Of a stretch of 64,000 bases of DNA, positions 8,500 through 17,195 are shown piece by piece (within the stretch, counting starts at the first letter, position 1; every line of letters starts with the position of its first letter). A program made the position numbers and the translations under genes. The notes under the pieces are model-generated. The model saw only the letters and a program-made list of their open reading frames with translations. It ran no database searches and was not told the DNA's origin. Origin of the DNA: Bradyrhizobium liaoningense. Lineage in GTDB: Bacteria; Pseudomonadota; Alphaproteobacteria; Rhizobiales; Xanthobacteraceae. The stretch covers positions 620,001 through 684,000 of the forward strand of contig NZ_JAFCJS010000003.1 in assembly GCF_018130825.1 (NCBI RefSeq), in the 5' to 3' direction.

Positions 8500-9087
8500 A
8501 TGGCCCTCTTTCGCCTGCCATCCAGTGGACCCGCCGCCCTCGCCCCGCGCGGCAACGGTCTGTTGCTGCGCGCGCCGCAGATGTCGGATTTCCTGCAATG
8601 GGCGCATTTGCGCGAGACCAGCCGCGACTATCTCACGCCCTGGGAGCCGATCTGGCCGTCGGACGATCTGACCCGCTCCGGCTTCCGCCGCCGCCTGCGC
8701 CGCTACTCCGAGGATATCGCCGCGGACCGCTCCTACCCGTTTCTGATCTTCCGTGAGCTCGACGGCGCCATGGTCGGCGGCATCACGCTCGCCAATGTCC
8801 GGCGCGGCATCGTGCAGGCCGGCACTATCGGCTATTGGATCGGCCAGCCCCATGCCCATCGCGGCTACATGACGGCCGCGCTGCGGGTGCTGCTGCCGAC
8901 GCTGTTCGGCGAGCTCAATTTGCACCGGGTCGAGGCCGCCTGCATCCCCACCAATGCGCCGTCGATCCGGGTGCTGGAGAAGTGCGGCTTTTCCCGCGAG
9001 GGCCTCGCACGCCGCTATCTCTGCATCAACGGGGTCTGGCAGGACCACCTGCTGTTTGGCCTCCTGCACGAGGATTTCCGCGGCTGA
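8500..9087 (+). CDS. GNAT family N-acetyltransferase, RimJ-like
   Basis: The 195-residue protein belongs to the RimJ/RimL-type acetyltransferase group (Acetyltransf_3). It has a typical TIGYWIGQPHAHRGYMTAAL segment for acetyl-CoA binding and the closing motif NAPSIRVLEKCGFSREGLAR. Relatives acetylate ribosomal protein N-termini or small amines; the substrate here is not evident. It lies 39 bases after the M16 peptidase gene and is probably in the same operon as thrC. Confidence 0.88.
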   Translation: MALFRLPSSGPAALAPRGNGLLLRAPQMSDFLQWAHLRETSRDYLTPWEPIWPSDDLTRSGFRRRLRRYSEDIAADRSYPFLIFRELDGAMVGGITLANVRRGIVQAGTIGYWIGQPHAHRGYMTAALRVLLPTLFGELNLHRVEAACIPTNAPSIRVLEKCGFSREGLARRYLCINGVWQDHLLFGLLHEDFRG

Positions 9088-9125
9088 GCCGCCCGATGTG
9101 TGCGGCCAAATCCCTCTTTGCTGCC

Positions 9126-9153
9126 TTGGGTTCGCCGATTTTGGCGATATAAC
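9126..9153 (+). promoter_or_regulatory. Possible sigma-70-type promoter
   Basis: TTGGGT and TATAAC are separated by 16 bases upstream of the exported-protein gene. The -35 element is only a partial match to TTGACA, and the spacer contains a short dyad (TCGCCGATTTTGGCGA). Confidence 0.3.
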
Positions 9154-9187
9154 CCGGCCGGAACATTGTCATGGAGTATGGGTGTTG

Positions 9188-9841
9188 ATGGTGAAGGAGC
9201 TTCGGTCTTCGCGGACGACGTTGCGGCGGCGGACGGCCGTCGCGCTGGCATTATCGGTCGCGCTCGCCTCCGTCTCGCCGGTAGCGGCCCAATCGTTGAG
9301 CGACCGCTTCAAGAGCCTGTTCGGCGGCAAATCCGACGAGCCGGCAGAGTCCAAGCCGGCGCCCGCGCCCGGCCAGCCGGCGGCGGACGACGACGTCGAT
9401 TGCCCGCAGGTCACGGTGCGCGCCGGCGCCTCCACCTACGCGGTCGGCGCGGGCGGCAAGCCGGCCACCGGCAATGATGTCCGCTTCCAGGCCACGATCA
9501 CCAAGATGGCGCGCGAATGCTTCCGGAACGGCGGCGATATCACGGCCCGGATCGGCATCCAGGGCCGCGTCATCGCCGGTCCGGCCGGAGCGCCTGCCAC
9601 GGTCGAGGTTCCCCTTCGTATCGCCGTGGTGCAGGGCGGCGTCGGCGAGAAGGTGATCGCCTCGAAGGCCTACCGGACCACGGTCGGGATGTCGGAGGGC
9701 GGCAGCGTGCCCTTCACCTTCATCGCCGAGGATCTGGCCTATCCGGTGCCGTCAGCTGCGACCGCCGATTCCTACATCTTCTACGTCGGCTTCGACCCGC
9801 AGGCGCTCTCGCCCGAGCCGAAGGCGCGGAAGAAGAAGTAG
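9188..9841 (+). CDS. Exported protein of unknown function
   Basis: The 217-residue product starts with a Sec-type signal peptide (RTAVALALSVALASVSPVAA, cleavage near residue 35) and a Pro/Ala-rich linker. A conserved-looking domain follows, with CPQVTVRAGASTYAVG and a late Tyr-rich segment DSYIFYVGFDPQAL, ending in KARKKK. I recognise no catalytic motif. A periplasmic or outer-membrane-associated role is likely. The start may instead be the GTG at 9182, which has better spacing to GGAG at 9173. It is convergent with dapE. Confidence 0.75.
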   Translation: MVKELRSSRTTLRRRTAVALALSVALASVSPVAAQSLSDRFKSLFGGKSDEPAESKPAPAPGQPAADDDVDCPQVTVRAGASTYAVGAGGKPATGNDVRFQATITKMARECFRNGGDITARIGIQGRVIAGPAGAPATVEVPLRIAVVQGGVGEKVIASKAYRTTVGMSEGGSVPFTFIAEDLAYPVPSAATADSYIFYVGFDPQALSPEPKARKKK

Positions 9842-9874
9842 GCGGCGAGTTCGGCTCTGTAAGGCGCGTGGACT

Positions 9875-11041
9875 TTACGCGAAATACCGCGTCAGTATCC
9901 CGCGATAGACCTTCGTCAGCTTCTCCAGATCCGTGACCGGCACGCGCTCGTCGACCTGGTGCATGGTCTGGCCGACCAGGCCGAATTCGATCACCGGGCA
10001 ATAGCTCGAGATGAAGCGCGCGTCGGACGTGCCGCCCGAGGTCGACAGCTCGGGCTTGCGTCCCGTCACCTCCTCGATCGCGGACACCGCGAGATCGGTG
10101 AAGGGGCCGGGCTTGGTCACGAACACGTTGGAGTTCGACGGCTCCCAGACGATGCGGGCCTTGATGCGGTTGCCGCAGGCCTTGGTGAGGCGCGTCTCGA
10201 CCAGCTCGCGCAGGCTCGCCTGGGTGTGGTTGTCGTTGTAGCGGATGTTGAACTTTGCGCGGGCTTCGCCGGGGATGACGTTATAGGCCTTGTTCCCGAC
10301 GTCGACCGAGGTGAACTCGAGATTGGAGGCCTGGAACTGCGCGCTGCCATGGTCGAGCGGCTCGTCGGAGATCGCCACGATCAGCCGCGAGATATCAGGC
10401 ACCGGATTGGCGGCGCGGTGCGGATAGGCGACATGGCCCTGCACGCCGTCGACATACAGCGTGCCCGACTGCGAGCCGCGGCGGCCGACCTTGATGGTGT
10501 CGCCGAGCGTCTCGACATTGGAGGGCTCGCCCAGCACGCAATGGTCGAATTTTTCGCCGCGCTCGGCGGCCCATTTCAGCAGCTTGATGGTGCCGTTGAT
10601 GGAAACGTCTTCCTCGTCACCGGTGATCAGGAACGAGATCGAGCCTTTTCCATCGGCGCGCGGCTTGCCGCCATTGGCCGCGAGATGCTCCAGCACTGCG
10701 GCGACCGAGCAGGCGATGCCGCCCTTCATGTCGACCGCGCCGCGGCCGTGCAGCACGCCGTCCTTCACCTCGCCGGAGAACGCGCCGACGCTCCAGGCGC
10801 TCTCGTCGCCCGGCGGCACCACGTCGGTGTGGCCGGCAAAGGTGATGTGCGGTCCCTCGGTGCCGATGCGTGCATAGAGATTGTCGACGTCGGCGATGCC
10901 TTCCTCGCTGAAGGTCACGCGGTGGCAGGTGAAGCCGGCGGCGCCGAGGGCTTTTTCAAGCACTCCCAGCGCACCGGCGTCGGCCGGGGTTACCGAGGGG
11001 CAGCGGATGAGATCGCGGGCAATCGAGAGAGCATCGGTCAT
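9875..11041 (-). CDS. dapE: Succinyl-diaminopimelate desuccinylase
   Basis: This 388-residue M20 family zinc hydrolase removes succinate from N-succinyl-LL-2,6-diaminopimelate in the succinylase branch of lysine and meso-DAP synthesis. Metal-binding segments FAGHTDVVPPGDESAW, GRGAVDMKGGIA and GDEED are present, as is a C-terminal TSGGTSDARF. The gene overlaps the upstream DUF805 gene by four bases (ATGA). The preceding pathway enzyme gene, dapD, lies about 0.9 kb away on the same strand. Confidence 0.96.
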   Translation of the reverse strand: MTDALSIARDLIRCPSVTPADAGALGVLEKALGAAGFTCHRVTFSEEGIADVDNLYARIGTEGPHITFAGHTDVVPPGDESAWSVGAFSGEVKDGVLHGRGAVDMKGGIACSVAAVLEHLAANGGKPRADGKGSISFLITGDEEDVSINGTIKLLKWAAERGEKFDHCVLGEPSNVETLGDTIKVGRRGSQSGTLYVDGVQGHVAYPHRAANPVPDISRLIVAISDEPLDHGSAQFQASNLEFTSVDVGNKAYNVIPGEARAKFNIRYNDNHTQASLRELVETRLTKACGNRIKARIVWEPSNSNVFVTKPGPFTDLAVSAIEEVTGRKPELSTSGGTSDARFISSYCPVIEFGLVGQTMHQVDERVPVTDLEKLTKVYRGILTRYFA

Positions 11042-11691
11042 GCGCCCCGCTTAACATGCATGCCGCCGGGTGGGCTAGCACTGGGCGGGACAATTTCGAT
11101 CTCGCGGTTCTGGTCCCAGCTTTTCGCGGGCGACGTGGCCGACGACGAACTGTCCTCGATTTCGAGAAGCGGATCGGGGCCGAATCGGTTGTGGCCCGAG
11201 CTGCCGGGCCGGCAGAACATTTCGACGAATCCCCACAGCCACAGGATGGAGAAGGGCAGGCTGAGCGAAAGCATCCAGCTCAACTTGGGGAGCAGGTCGG
11301 CGAACTGGCTGAACAGGCCGGGCAGGAAGAAGAACGGAACGATCCACCAGCCGCTCCTGTCGCGATCGTGCAGCCGCTTGATCGCCGTCGCGAGATAGAT
11401 CCAGAAGAACAGCGCCATGCCGGATGTCTTGAGGATCGCGCCCGCGAGATCGGCGGATGCCGGCGAGCGGGAGGCGCGGGGATCAACCAGCTTGAAGAGG
11501 TCGTCGAGACCGAAGTCGAAATCGAGCTCGATGCCGAGCTTCAGAGTGGACCTCGTCCCTGCGAGGATCCCGACGACTTGACCGGCGATCTCCAGCAAGC
11601 CCGCCAGCAGCGCGACGATCAGCAGCGCCTGCCACAGCAGCGCGCGGTTGATGCGGCCGTCGAAGCGGAAGAGGTACCAGGTCCAGTCCAT
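11038..11691 (-). CDS. DUF805 family membrane protein
   Basis: The 217-residue protein has the DUF805 start (WYLFRFDGRINRALLWQALL), several hydrophobic helices, and the family motif AIKRLHDRDRSGWW. Compared with typical DUF805 proteins (about 120 residues) it is longer, with an insertion of roughly 40 residues after TM2 and a polar Ser/Pro-rich C-terminal tail. Function is unknown. It overlaps dapE, so the two are probably co-translated. Confidence 0.85.
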   Translation of the reverse strand: MDWTWYLFRFDGRINRALLWQALLIVALLAGLLEIAGQVVGILAGTRSTLKLGIELDFDFGLDDLFKLVDPRASRSPASADLAGAILKTSGMALFFWIYLATAIKRLHDRDRSGWWIVPFFFLPGLFSQFADLLPKLSWMLSLSLPFSILWLWGFVEMFCRPGSSGHNRFGPDPLLEIEDSSSSATSPAKSWDQNREIEIVPPSASPPGGMHVKRGA

Positions 11692-11768
11692 GCGAAGGGC
11701 TCCGGGCGGTCAGGACCGCCCGAAGATTGGTCGCGATGGAGGGAGGGAGGGTTCGATTTCTACCAGAC

Positions 11769-11938
11769 CCGTCATCCCCGCGCAGCGGCGAAGCCGCTGT
11801 CGCTGGAGGTGCGAGGCCTACGGTGCAGCGCACCGTAGGCGGAGCCTCGAAGGATGTACGGCCGGGATGTAGCGACTACCGGGCCGTCGCCCTTCGAGGG
11901 CCGCCGAAGAGGCGGCCACCTCAGGGTGACGGGGACGG
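11769..11938. repeat. Structured intergenic element (family E, single copy here)
   Basis: The stretch between dapD and the DUF805 gene is bounded by CCCGTCATCCCCGCG and CCTCAGGGTGACGGG. It contains at least three hairpins: CCTACGGTGC-AGC-GCACCGTAGG (10-bp perfect stem), AGCGGCGAAGCCGCT, and GGCCGCC-GAAGA-GGCGGCC. This is typical of multi-hairpin intergenic elements of the genus. Confidence 0.55.
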
Positions 11939-11959
11939 ATTTGGGTTCGCGGCGCGAAC

Positions 11960-12805
<846 letters not shown>

Positions 12806-12923
12806 CGGGATTTCCTCTTCGGATCGGGAATTTTGATGGGATTGAGGCGCTTTTTCGGGATTTGGAGGGGCGGAGTCAAGGCATAGTCCGCTGTCGTCCA
12901 GGACAAGCTCGGTCCCGTAGTCC

Positions 12924-13013
12924 CGTAGCCCGGATGGAGCGAAGCGTAATCCGGGAAAGTCTCTCCGTCGCACCAGATGCCCCGGATTTCGCTGCGCTCC
13001 ATCCGGGCTACGG
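12924..13013. repeat. Inverted-repeat element (family D)
   Basis: CCGTAGCCCGGATGGAGCGA at the left end pairs with TCGCTGCGCTCCATCCGGGC and TACGG at the right, with inner arms TAATCCGGG and CCCGGATTTC. The element ends two bases before the stop codon of the HAD nucleotidase gene and may act as that gene's transcription end or as an mRNA 3' structure. Confidence 0.6.
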
Positions 13014-13015
13014 CT

Positions 13016-13705
13016 TCACCGAGACAGCCTGCCCAAAAACCCCGCCAGATCGTCCGTGACATGGTCGACATGGGCCGCGTCGCGGCCCTCCAGCTCCCAG
13101 TCCTCGCGCACCACCTCTTTGGTCCCGTCAGGCACCACCAGCACGGTGGTCATGCCGAGCTCGTGCGGGACGGTGAGGTTGCGGGCGAGGTCCTCGAACA
13201 TGGCGGCGCGGGTCGGATCGACCGAATGGTCCACGAGGAATTTCCGGTAGGTCTGCTCCGCCGGCTTCGGCTCGAATTCGGCGGCGATGATGTCGAACAC
13301 GCCGTCGAAATGGCCGGCGAAGCCGAGCCGCGCCAGCACGGCATCGACATGGTCGACCGAGCCGTTGGTCAGGATCAGTTTTCGTCCCGGCAGCTTTGCG
13401 ATGGCGGCACCGAGGGCCGGGTTCGGCTCCAGCGGTGAATGGTCGATCTTGTGGACGTAAGCGAGGTAGTCGTCGGCGCGAACGCCATGCAGGGTCATCA
13501 TGCCGCGCATGGTGGTGCCGAAGCGGCGGTAATAGTCCTTCTGGATATTGCGTGCTTCTGCAGGGCTGACGTTCAGCCAGTTGCACACGAACTCCCCGAT
13601 TCTAGCATCGACCTGCTGCCACAGATTGACGTGATGCGGATAGAGCGTGTTGTCGAGGTCGAACACCCAGGTGTCGACGTGGCCGAAGGTGCGGGGTTGG
13701 TTCAT
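13016..13705 (-). CDS. Pyrimidine 5'-nucleotidase-type HAD phosphatase
   Basis: The 229-residue protein is a HAD hydrolase of the Sdt1/pyrimidine 5'-nucleotidase group. Motif I is TWVFDLDNTLYPH (nucleophile and acid Asp), motif II is ILTNGSVDH, motif III is around EFEPKPAEQTYRKF, and motif IV is AAMFEDLARNL. Relatives dephosphorylate UMP/CMP or related phosphates. The start is ATG just after an in-frame GTG. It stands alone between dapD and the DUF1036 gene, flanked by repeats D and C. Confidence 0.88.
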   Translation of the reverse strand: MNQPRTFGHVDTWVFDLDNTLYPHHVNLWQQVDARIGEFVCNWLNVSPAEARNIQKDYYRRFGTTMRGMMTLHGVRADDYLAYVHKIDHSPLEPNPALGAAIAKLPGRKLILTNGSVDHVDAVLARLGFAGHFDGVFDIIAAEFEPKPAEQTYRKFLVDHSVDPTRAAMFEDLARNLTVPHELGMTTVLVVPDGTKEVVREDWELEGRDAAHVDHVTDDLAGFLGRLSR

Positions 13706-13750
13706 CACAACTCTCTATCCGTTGAGCAAGGCCGCGGCCCCGCCCTCGAT

Positions 13751-13868
13751 CGTCGTCCTGGCGAAAGCCAGGACCCATACGCCGCGGCCCATCAATAGGG
13801 CACTCCGGTCATCGTTCTTCGCCAAACCCAATCCTGGGGTAATGGGTCCTGGCTTTCGCCAGGACGAC
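13751..13868. repeat. Inverted-repeat element, family C, copy 2
   Basis: Left arm CGTCGTCCTGGCGAAAGCCA and right arm TGGCTTTCGCCAGGACGAC are inverted copies. Each arm is itself a hairpin (GTCCTGGC-GAAA-GCCAGGAC). It is related to the copy at 26627-26746, where the same stem reads GTCCCGGC-GAAG-GCCGGGAC, so paired bases have changed together. Confidence 0.75.
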
Positions 13869-13902
13869 AGCGGAGTGTTCGGCGTCGTCTTCACCACATT
13901 GA

Positions 13903-15069
13903 TCACGGCACCGCAAACCGCAGCGTCTTGCCGCCGCTCGACATGTCCACCGCACCAAAGCCCGCCGCCGCAAATCCGCGCGCGGCGCAATCGGTCTGCT
14001 CAACGGTCTCGAACTTGGTCTCGCGCGTGCAGAGCTGCTTGTCGCCGCCCCAGTTCAGCGGCCTGTCCTTCAGCTTGATCGCGCGATTGTCGGCATCGAC
14101 CGCTTCGGCGAAGCTGAAAATCTGCTTCGGCTGGCCGGTCACATCGGGATGCAGGCACTTGCCGGGATCGATGCGGTACCAGCCGCGGCTGGTCACGGTC
14201 TTGCCGTCGTCGGTGGCGATCGCCGCCATCACCTTGTGCGGCGTATCGTTGCACCAGGTCAGGCCGCTTGCCGACGGCGTCTGCGTCGCATCGACCATGG
14301 TCTTGAAGAAATTTTGCGACGACGCCGCATCGGACGACAGCCCGCGGCTCTTCAGGAACGCGGCGAGTGCGCCTTGCGTCTTCGGCCCGTCGACGCCGTC
14401 GATCGCGCCGACGTCGTAGCCGATGATCACCAGCAGCCGTTGGATGCCGGCGAGTCGCGCCTGCTCGTCGTCATATTCGGAATCCTCGGCGAGATACGTC
14501 ACCAGATTGCCGTCGTCGCCCTGCGTCGGCGTCACCTGCGTGAAGGGCACCTGCGTCTGGCCGCTGCGGCACTGCCGCGCGGCCGCGATGACGAAATTCT
14601 CCTGCGCCACGCACAGCATGTCGCGGCCGTTCTGCGGGATCGGGGAGGCGCCATAGATGCCGAGCGCGCGGGCGTTGAGCAAAATGCGGTCGGCGGTCAA
14701 CGTGCCCTGCACCACCACGCGGCAGGTCGCGGGATCGATCCTGAACCAGCCGCGCGTCGCGGTCGCCGCCTTGTCGTCGATGCCGATCGCGGCCTCCACG
14801 ACATAGGACATGCGGTTGCAGATCTTGAGGTCGGCGAAAGCCGGCGCGGAGGAGAAGAAGAACGAGACGGCTGCGGCCGGCAGCGTCATCAGGAGGCGCG
14901 TGAGGAGCGAGCGGCGGCGACCTTGTCTGACCGGAAGCGGCGTCCGTTCCCTCTTTTGCGCATAGAAGTCGCTGGCGTCGCCGTCAGCGGTAGAACGACG
15001 AGACAGCAAGGCCGTCAGGCCCGGGAAGTGCCCGGACGCAACGGCCCTGTTGGTGGTGTCGTCCCTCAC
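13903..15069 (-). CDS. Secreted protein: two DUF1036 domains around a peptidoglycan-binding domain
   Basis: The 388-residue protein has a basic N-terminus, a hydrophobic signal or anchor (LLMTLPAAAVSFFFSSAPAFA, about residues 59-80), then DUF1036 copy 1 (DLKICNRMSYVVEAAIG... GWFRIDPATC). A peptidoglycan-binding-1-like helical stretch follows (IQRLLVIIGYDVGAIDGVDG), then DUF1036 copy 2 (LTWCNDTPHKVMAAIA... GWYRIDPGKC). Each DUF1036 keeps paired cysteines. It starts at GTG overlapping the argB stop (GTGA), so it is coupled to argB; ATG at 14889 would also leave a signal peptide. Likely periplasmic; function unknown. Confidence 0.82.
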   Translation of the reverse strand: MRDDTTNRAVASGHFPGLTALLSRRSTADGDASDFYAQKRERTPLPVRQGRRRSLLTRLLMTLPAAAVSFFFSSAPAFADLKICNRMSYVVEAAIGIDDKAATATRGWFRIDPATCRVVVQGTLTADRILLNARALGIYGASPIPQNGRDMLCVAQENFVIAAARQCRSGQTQVPFTQVTPTQGDDGNLVTYLAEDSEYDDEQARLAGIQRLLVIIGYDVGAIDGVDGPKTQGALAAFLKSRGLSSDAASSQNFFKTMVDATQTPSASGLTWCNDTPHKVMAAIATDDGKTVTSRGWYRIDPGKCLHPDVTGQPKQIFSFAEAVDADNRAIKLKDRPLNWGGDKQLCTRETKFETVEQTDCAARGFAAAGFGAVDMSSGGKTLRFAVP

Positions 15070-15953
15070 TTGTGGATCAGCGTCCCCGTGCCCGTATTGG
15101 TGAAGAGCTCGAGCAGCACCGCGTGCTGCATCTTGCCGTCGATGATGACGACGCCCTCCACGCCCTGTTCGAGCGCGTAGATGCAGGTCTCGACCTTCGG
15201 GATCATGCCGCCGGAGATGGTGCCGTCGGCGATCAGCTTTCGCGCGTCCTTCACCGACAATTGCGGGATCAGCTTCTTCGACTTGTCGAGCACGCCGGGC
15301 ACGTCGGTGAGCAGCAGCAGGCGCTTGGCCTTCAGCGCGCCGGCCACCGCACCGGCAAAGGTGTCGGCGTTGATGTTCAGCGTCTGGCCTTCCTTGGAGG
15401 TCGCGAGCGGCGCCAGCACCGGGATCAGCTCGTAGCCGATCAGCTGGTTGAGCAGCGTGAGGTCGACCTTCTCGGGGTCGCCGACGAAGCCGAGATCGAC
15501 CGCCTTCTCGATATGCGAGCCCGGATCGACGATGGTGCGCGTCGTCTTGGTCGCCTTCACCATGTTGCCGTCCTTGCCGGACAGCCCGACGGCCTTGCCG
15601 CCGGCCTCGTTGATGTAGCCGACGATCTGCTTGTTGACGGAGCCGGCCAGCACCATCTCGACGATCTCGATGGTCGCGGCGTCGGTGATGCGCAGGCCCG
15701 CGGCGAATTCCGAGACGATGCCGAGGCGCTTGAGCATGGTCGCGATCTGCGGCCCGCCGCCATGCACCACCACCGGGTTGATCGCGGTCTGCTCCAGCAG
15801 CACGATGTCGCGGGCAAAGTTCTTCGCGGTCTCCTCGTCGCCCATGGCATGGCCGCCATATTTGATGACGATGGTTTCCTCGTCATACTGCTGCATGTGC
15901 GGCAGCGCTTCGGACAGGATGCGGGCCTGGTCGAGCGGGGAGATGTCGGTCAT
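15066..15953 (-). CDS. argB: Acetylglutamate kinase
   Basis: ArgB phosphorylates N-acetyl-L-glutamate in the second step of arginine synthesis. The 295-residue protein has the amino-acid-kinase signatures IVIKYGGHAMGD, VVVHGGGPQI, GLSGKDGNM and NINADTFAGAVAGAL, and ends with IDGKMQHAVLLELFTNTGTG. The length is normal for the arginine-inhibited type. It is followed directly by the DUF1036 protein gene with overlapping stop and start. Confidence 0.97.
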   Translation of the reverse strand: MTDISPLDQARILSEALPHMQQYDEETIVIKYGGHAMGDEETAKNFARDIVLLEQTAINPVVVHGGGPQIATMLKRLGIVSEFAAGLRITDAATIEIVEMVLAGSVNKQIVGYINEAGGKAVGLSGKDGNMVKATKTTRTIVDPGSHIEKAVDLGFVGDPEKVDLTLLNQLIGYELIPVLAPLATSKEGQTLNINADTFAGAVAGALKAKRLLLLTDVPGVLDKSKKLIPQLSVKDARKLIADGTISGGMIPKVETCIYALEQGVEGVVIIDGKMQHAVLLELFTNTGTGTLIHK

Positions 15954-16063
15954 GTCACGGTCTCGCTGGCGGGTCGGTCGGTGCGCGTTCTATCTGATTG
16001 GCGGGGGCAGCGCAAAGTGTGGTGTTTGCTCTTACCCCTCCAGGGGAGGGTAAGAACGAGCCG

Positions 16064-16429
16064 CTACTTCCGCGGCAACACCGCCGCGAGCGTCACGGCC
16101 AGCCAGCTCGCGATCATCACCGTCCCGCCGGTCGGTGCCGCCATGGGAAACAGCGATTGCCCGGCATATTGCCGCAAGGTGAGGTCGCCCGCGAACAGCG
16201 CTGCGCCGATCACGAAGCCAACCGTCGCAACAAGACCAATTCCGCCGTGCAGAAGGCCGCGCGTGAGCAACCCCATCGCCGCAAGTATGGCAGTTGCATG
16301 AAACAGCAGCATGGCGCTGGCGGAGGCAAGGCGGCCAGCGTCCGCGCCGTGGGCGGATGCGGCGGCCAGCGCGACGCCGGCGGCGCCCATCAAGCCGGCA
16401 AGCCCGATCAGCAGGCGATGCGCCAGCAT
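16064..16429 (-). CDS. DUF423 family small membrane protein
   Basis: The 121-residue protein has four hydrophobic helices and DUF423 features (AASAHGAD near the start, LFHATAILAAMGLL, and GDLTLRQYAGQSLFPMAAPTGG). Function is unknown. The ATG chosen shares its A with the engB stop codon (TGATG), so translation is probably coupled to engB; a GTG one codon earlier is also possible. Downstream, an imperfect hairpin CTTACCCCTCC/GGAGGGTAAG lies in the gap to argB. Confidence 0.9.
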   Translation of the reverse strand: MLAHRLLIGLAGLMGAAGVALAAASAHGADAGRLASASAMLLFHATAILAAMGLLTRGLLHGGIGLVATVGFVIGAALFAGDLTLRQYAGQSLFPMAAPTGGTVMIASWLAVTLAAVLPRK

Positions 16430-17082
16430 CACGAGCTCCGCTCGTCCAGCAGCTTCGCCATCGCGGCGCGCAAGCTCTCCATGCCGGTCGAGCTGCGCGA
16501 GGAGGTCGCGAGCACATTGGGGAACGCGGCCGGATGTTTGGCCAGCGCGGCCTCGGTCTCGGCAATGCGCGATTGCAGCTCGGAGGCCTTCACCTGGTCG
16601 GCCTTGGTCAGCACGATCTGGTAGCTGACGGCGGAGCGGTCGAGCGTCTTCAGGATCTCGAGATCGACGTCCTTGAGCCCATGCCGCGCGTCGATCAGCA
16701 CGTAGACGCGCGCGAGGCTGGCGCGGCCCAGCAGGAATTTGTGGATCAGCTCGGTCCAGGACGCCACCTGGCTCTTCGGCGCCTTGGCATAGCCATAGCC
16801 GGGCATGTCGACGAGACGCAGGTCCTTCTTCCCGGGGACCTCGAAGAAGATCAGCTCCTGGGTGCGGCCCGGCGTATGCGAGGTGCGCGCCAGCGCGTTG
16901 CGTCCCGTGAGCGCGTTGATCAGGCTGGACTTGCCGACATTGGAGCGGCCGGCAAAGGCGATCTCGAGCCCGTCCATCGGCGGCAGCGTCGCAATCGACG
17001 GCGAGGCCCAGATGAACTGCCAGTCGCGCGCGAACAATTTGCGCCCGGCCTCGATCAGCTTCGCATCTTTGTCGTCGGTCAT
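16429..17082 (-). CDS. engB: Ribosome biogenesis GTP-binding protein EngB (YsxC/YihA)
   Basis: EngB is an essential-type GTPase used in large ribosomal subunit assembly. The 217-residue product has G1 GRSNVGKSS, G3 LVDMPGYGYA, G4 LTKADQVK and the family strand FIWASPSIATLPP near the N-terminus. The start is the Met of MTDDKDAKLIEAG. The frame continues 29 codons upstream, but that part comes from a palindromic repeat (family B) and is not conserved sequence. It follows yidC by about 110 bases. Confidence 0.95.
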   Translation of the reverse strand: MTDDKDAKLIEAGRKLFARDWQFIWASPSIATLPPMDGLEIAFAGRSNVGKSSLINALTGRNALARTSHTPGRTQELIFFEVPGKKDLRLVDMPGYGYAKAPKSQVASWTELIHKFLLGRASLARVYVLIDARHGLKDVDLEILKTLDRSAVSYQIVLTKADQVKASELQSRIAETEAALAKHPAAFPNVLATSSRSSTGMESLRAAMAKLLDERSS

Positions 17083-17101
17083 GCGAAGCTCTTTGCTTGC
17101 A

Positions 17102-17185
17102 CCGTCATTCCGGGATGGTCCGAAGGACCAGACCCGGAATCTCGAGATTCCGGGTTCGATGCTTCGCATCGCCCCGGAATGACGG
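17102..17185. repeat. Triple-hairpin palindromic element, family B, copy 1
   Basis: The ends CCGTCATTCCGGG and CCCGGAATGACGG are inverted. Inside are GGTCC-GAA-GGACC, CCCGGAATCTCGAGATTCCGGG and GATGC-TTC-GCATC. The whole can fold as a three-armed structure. It fills the gap between yidC and engB and is related to 21518-21617. Confidence 0.8.
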
Positions 17186-17195
17186 AGTGTGAGAC

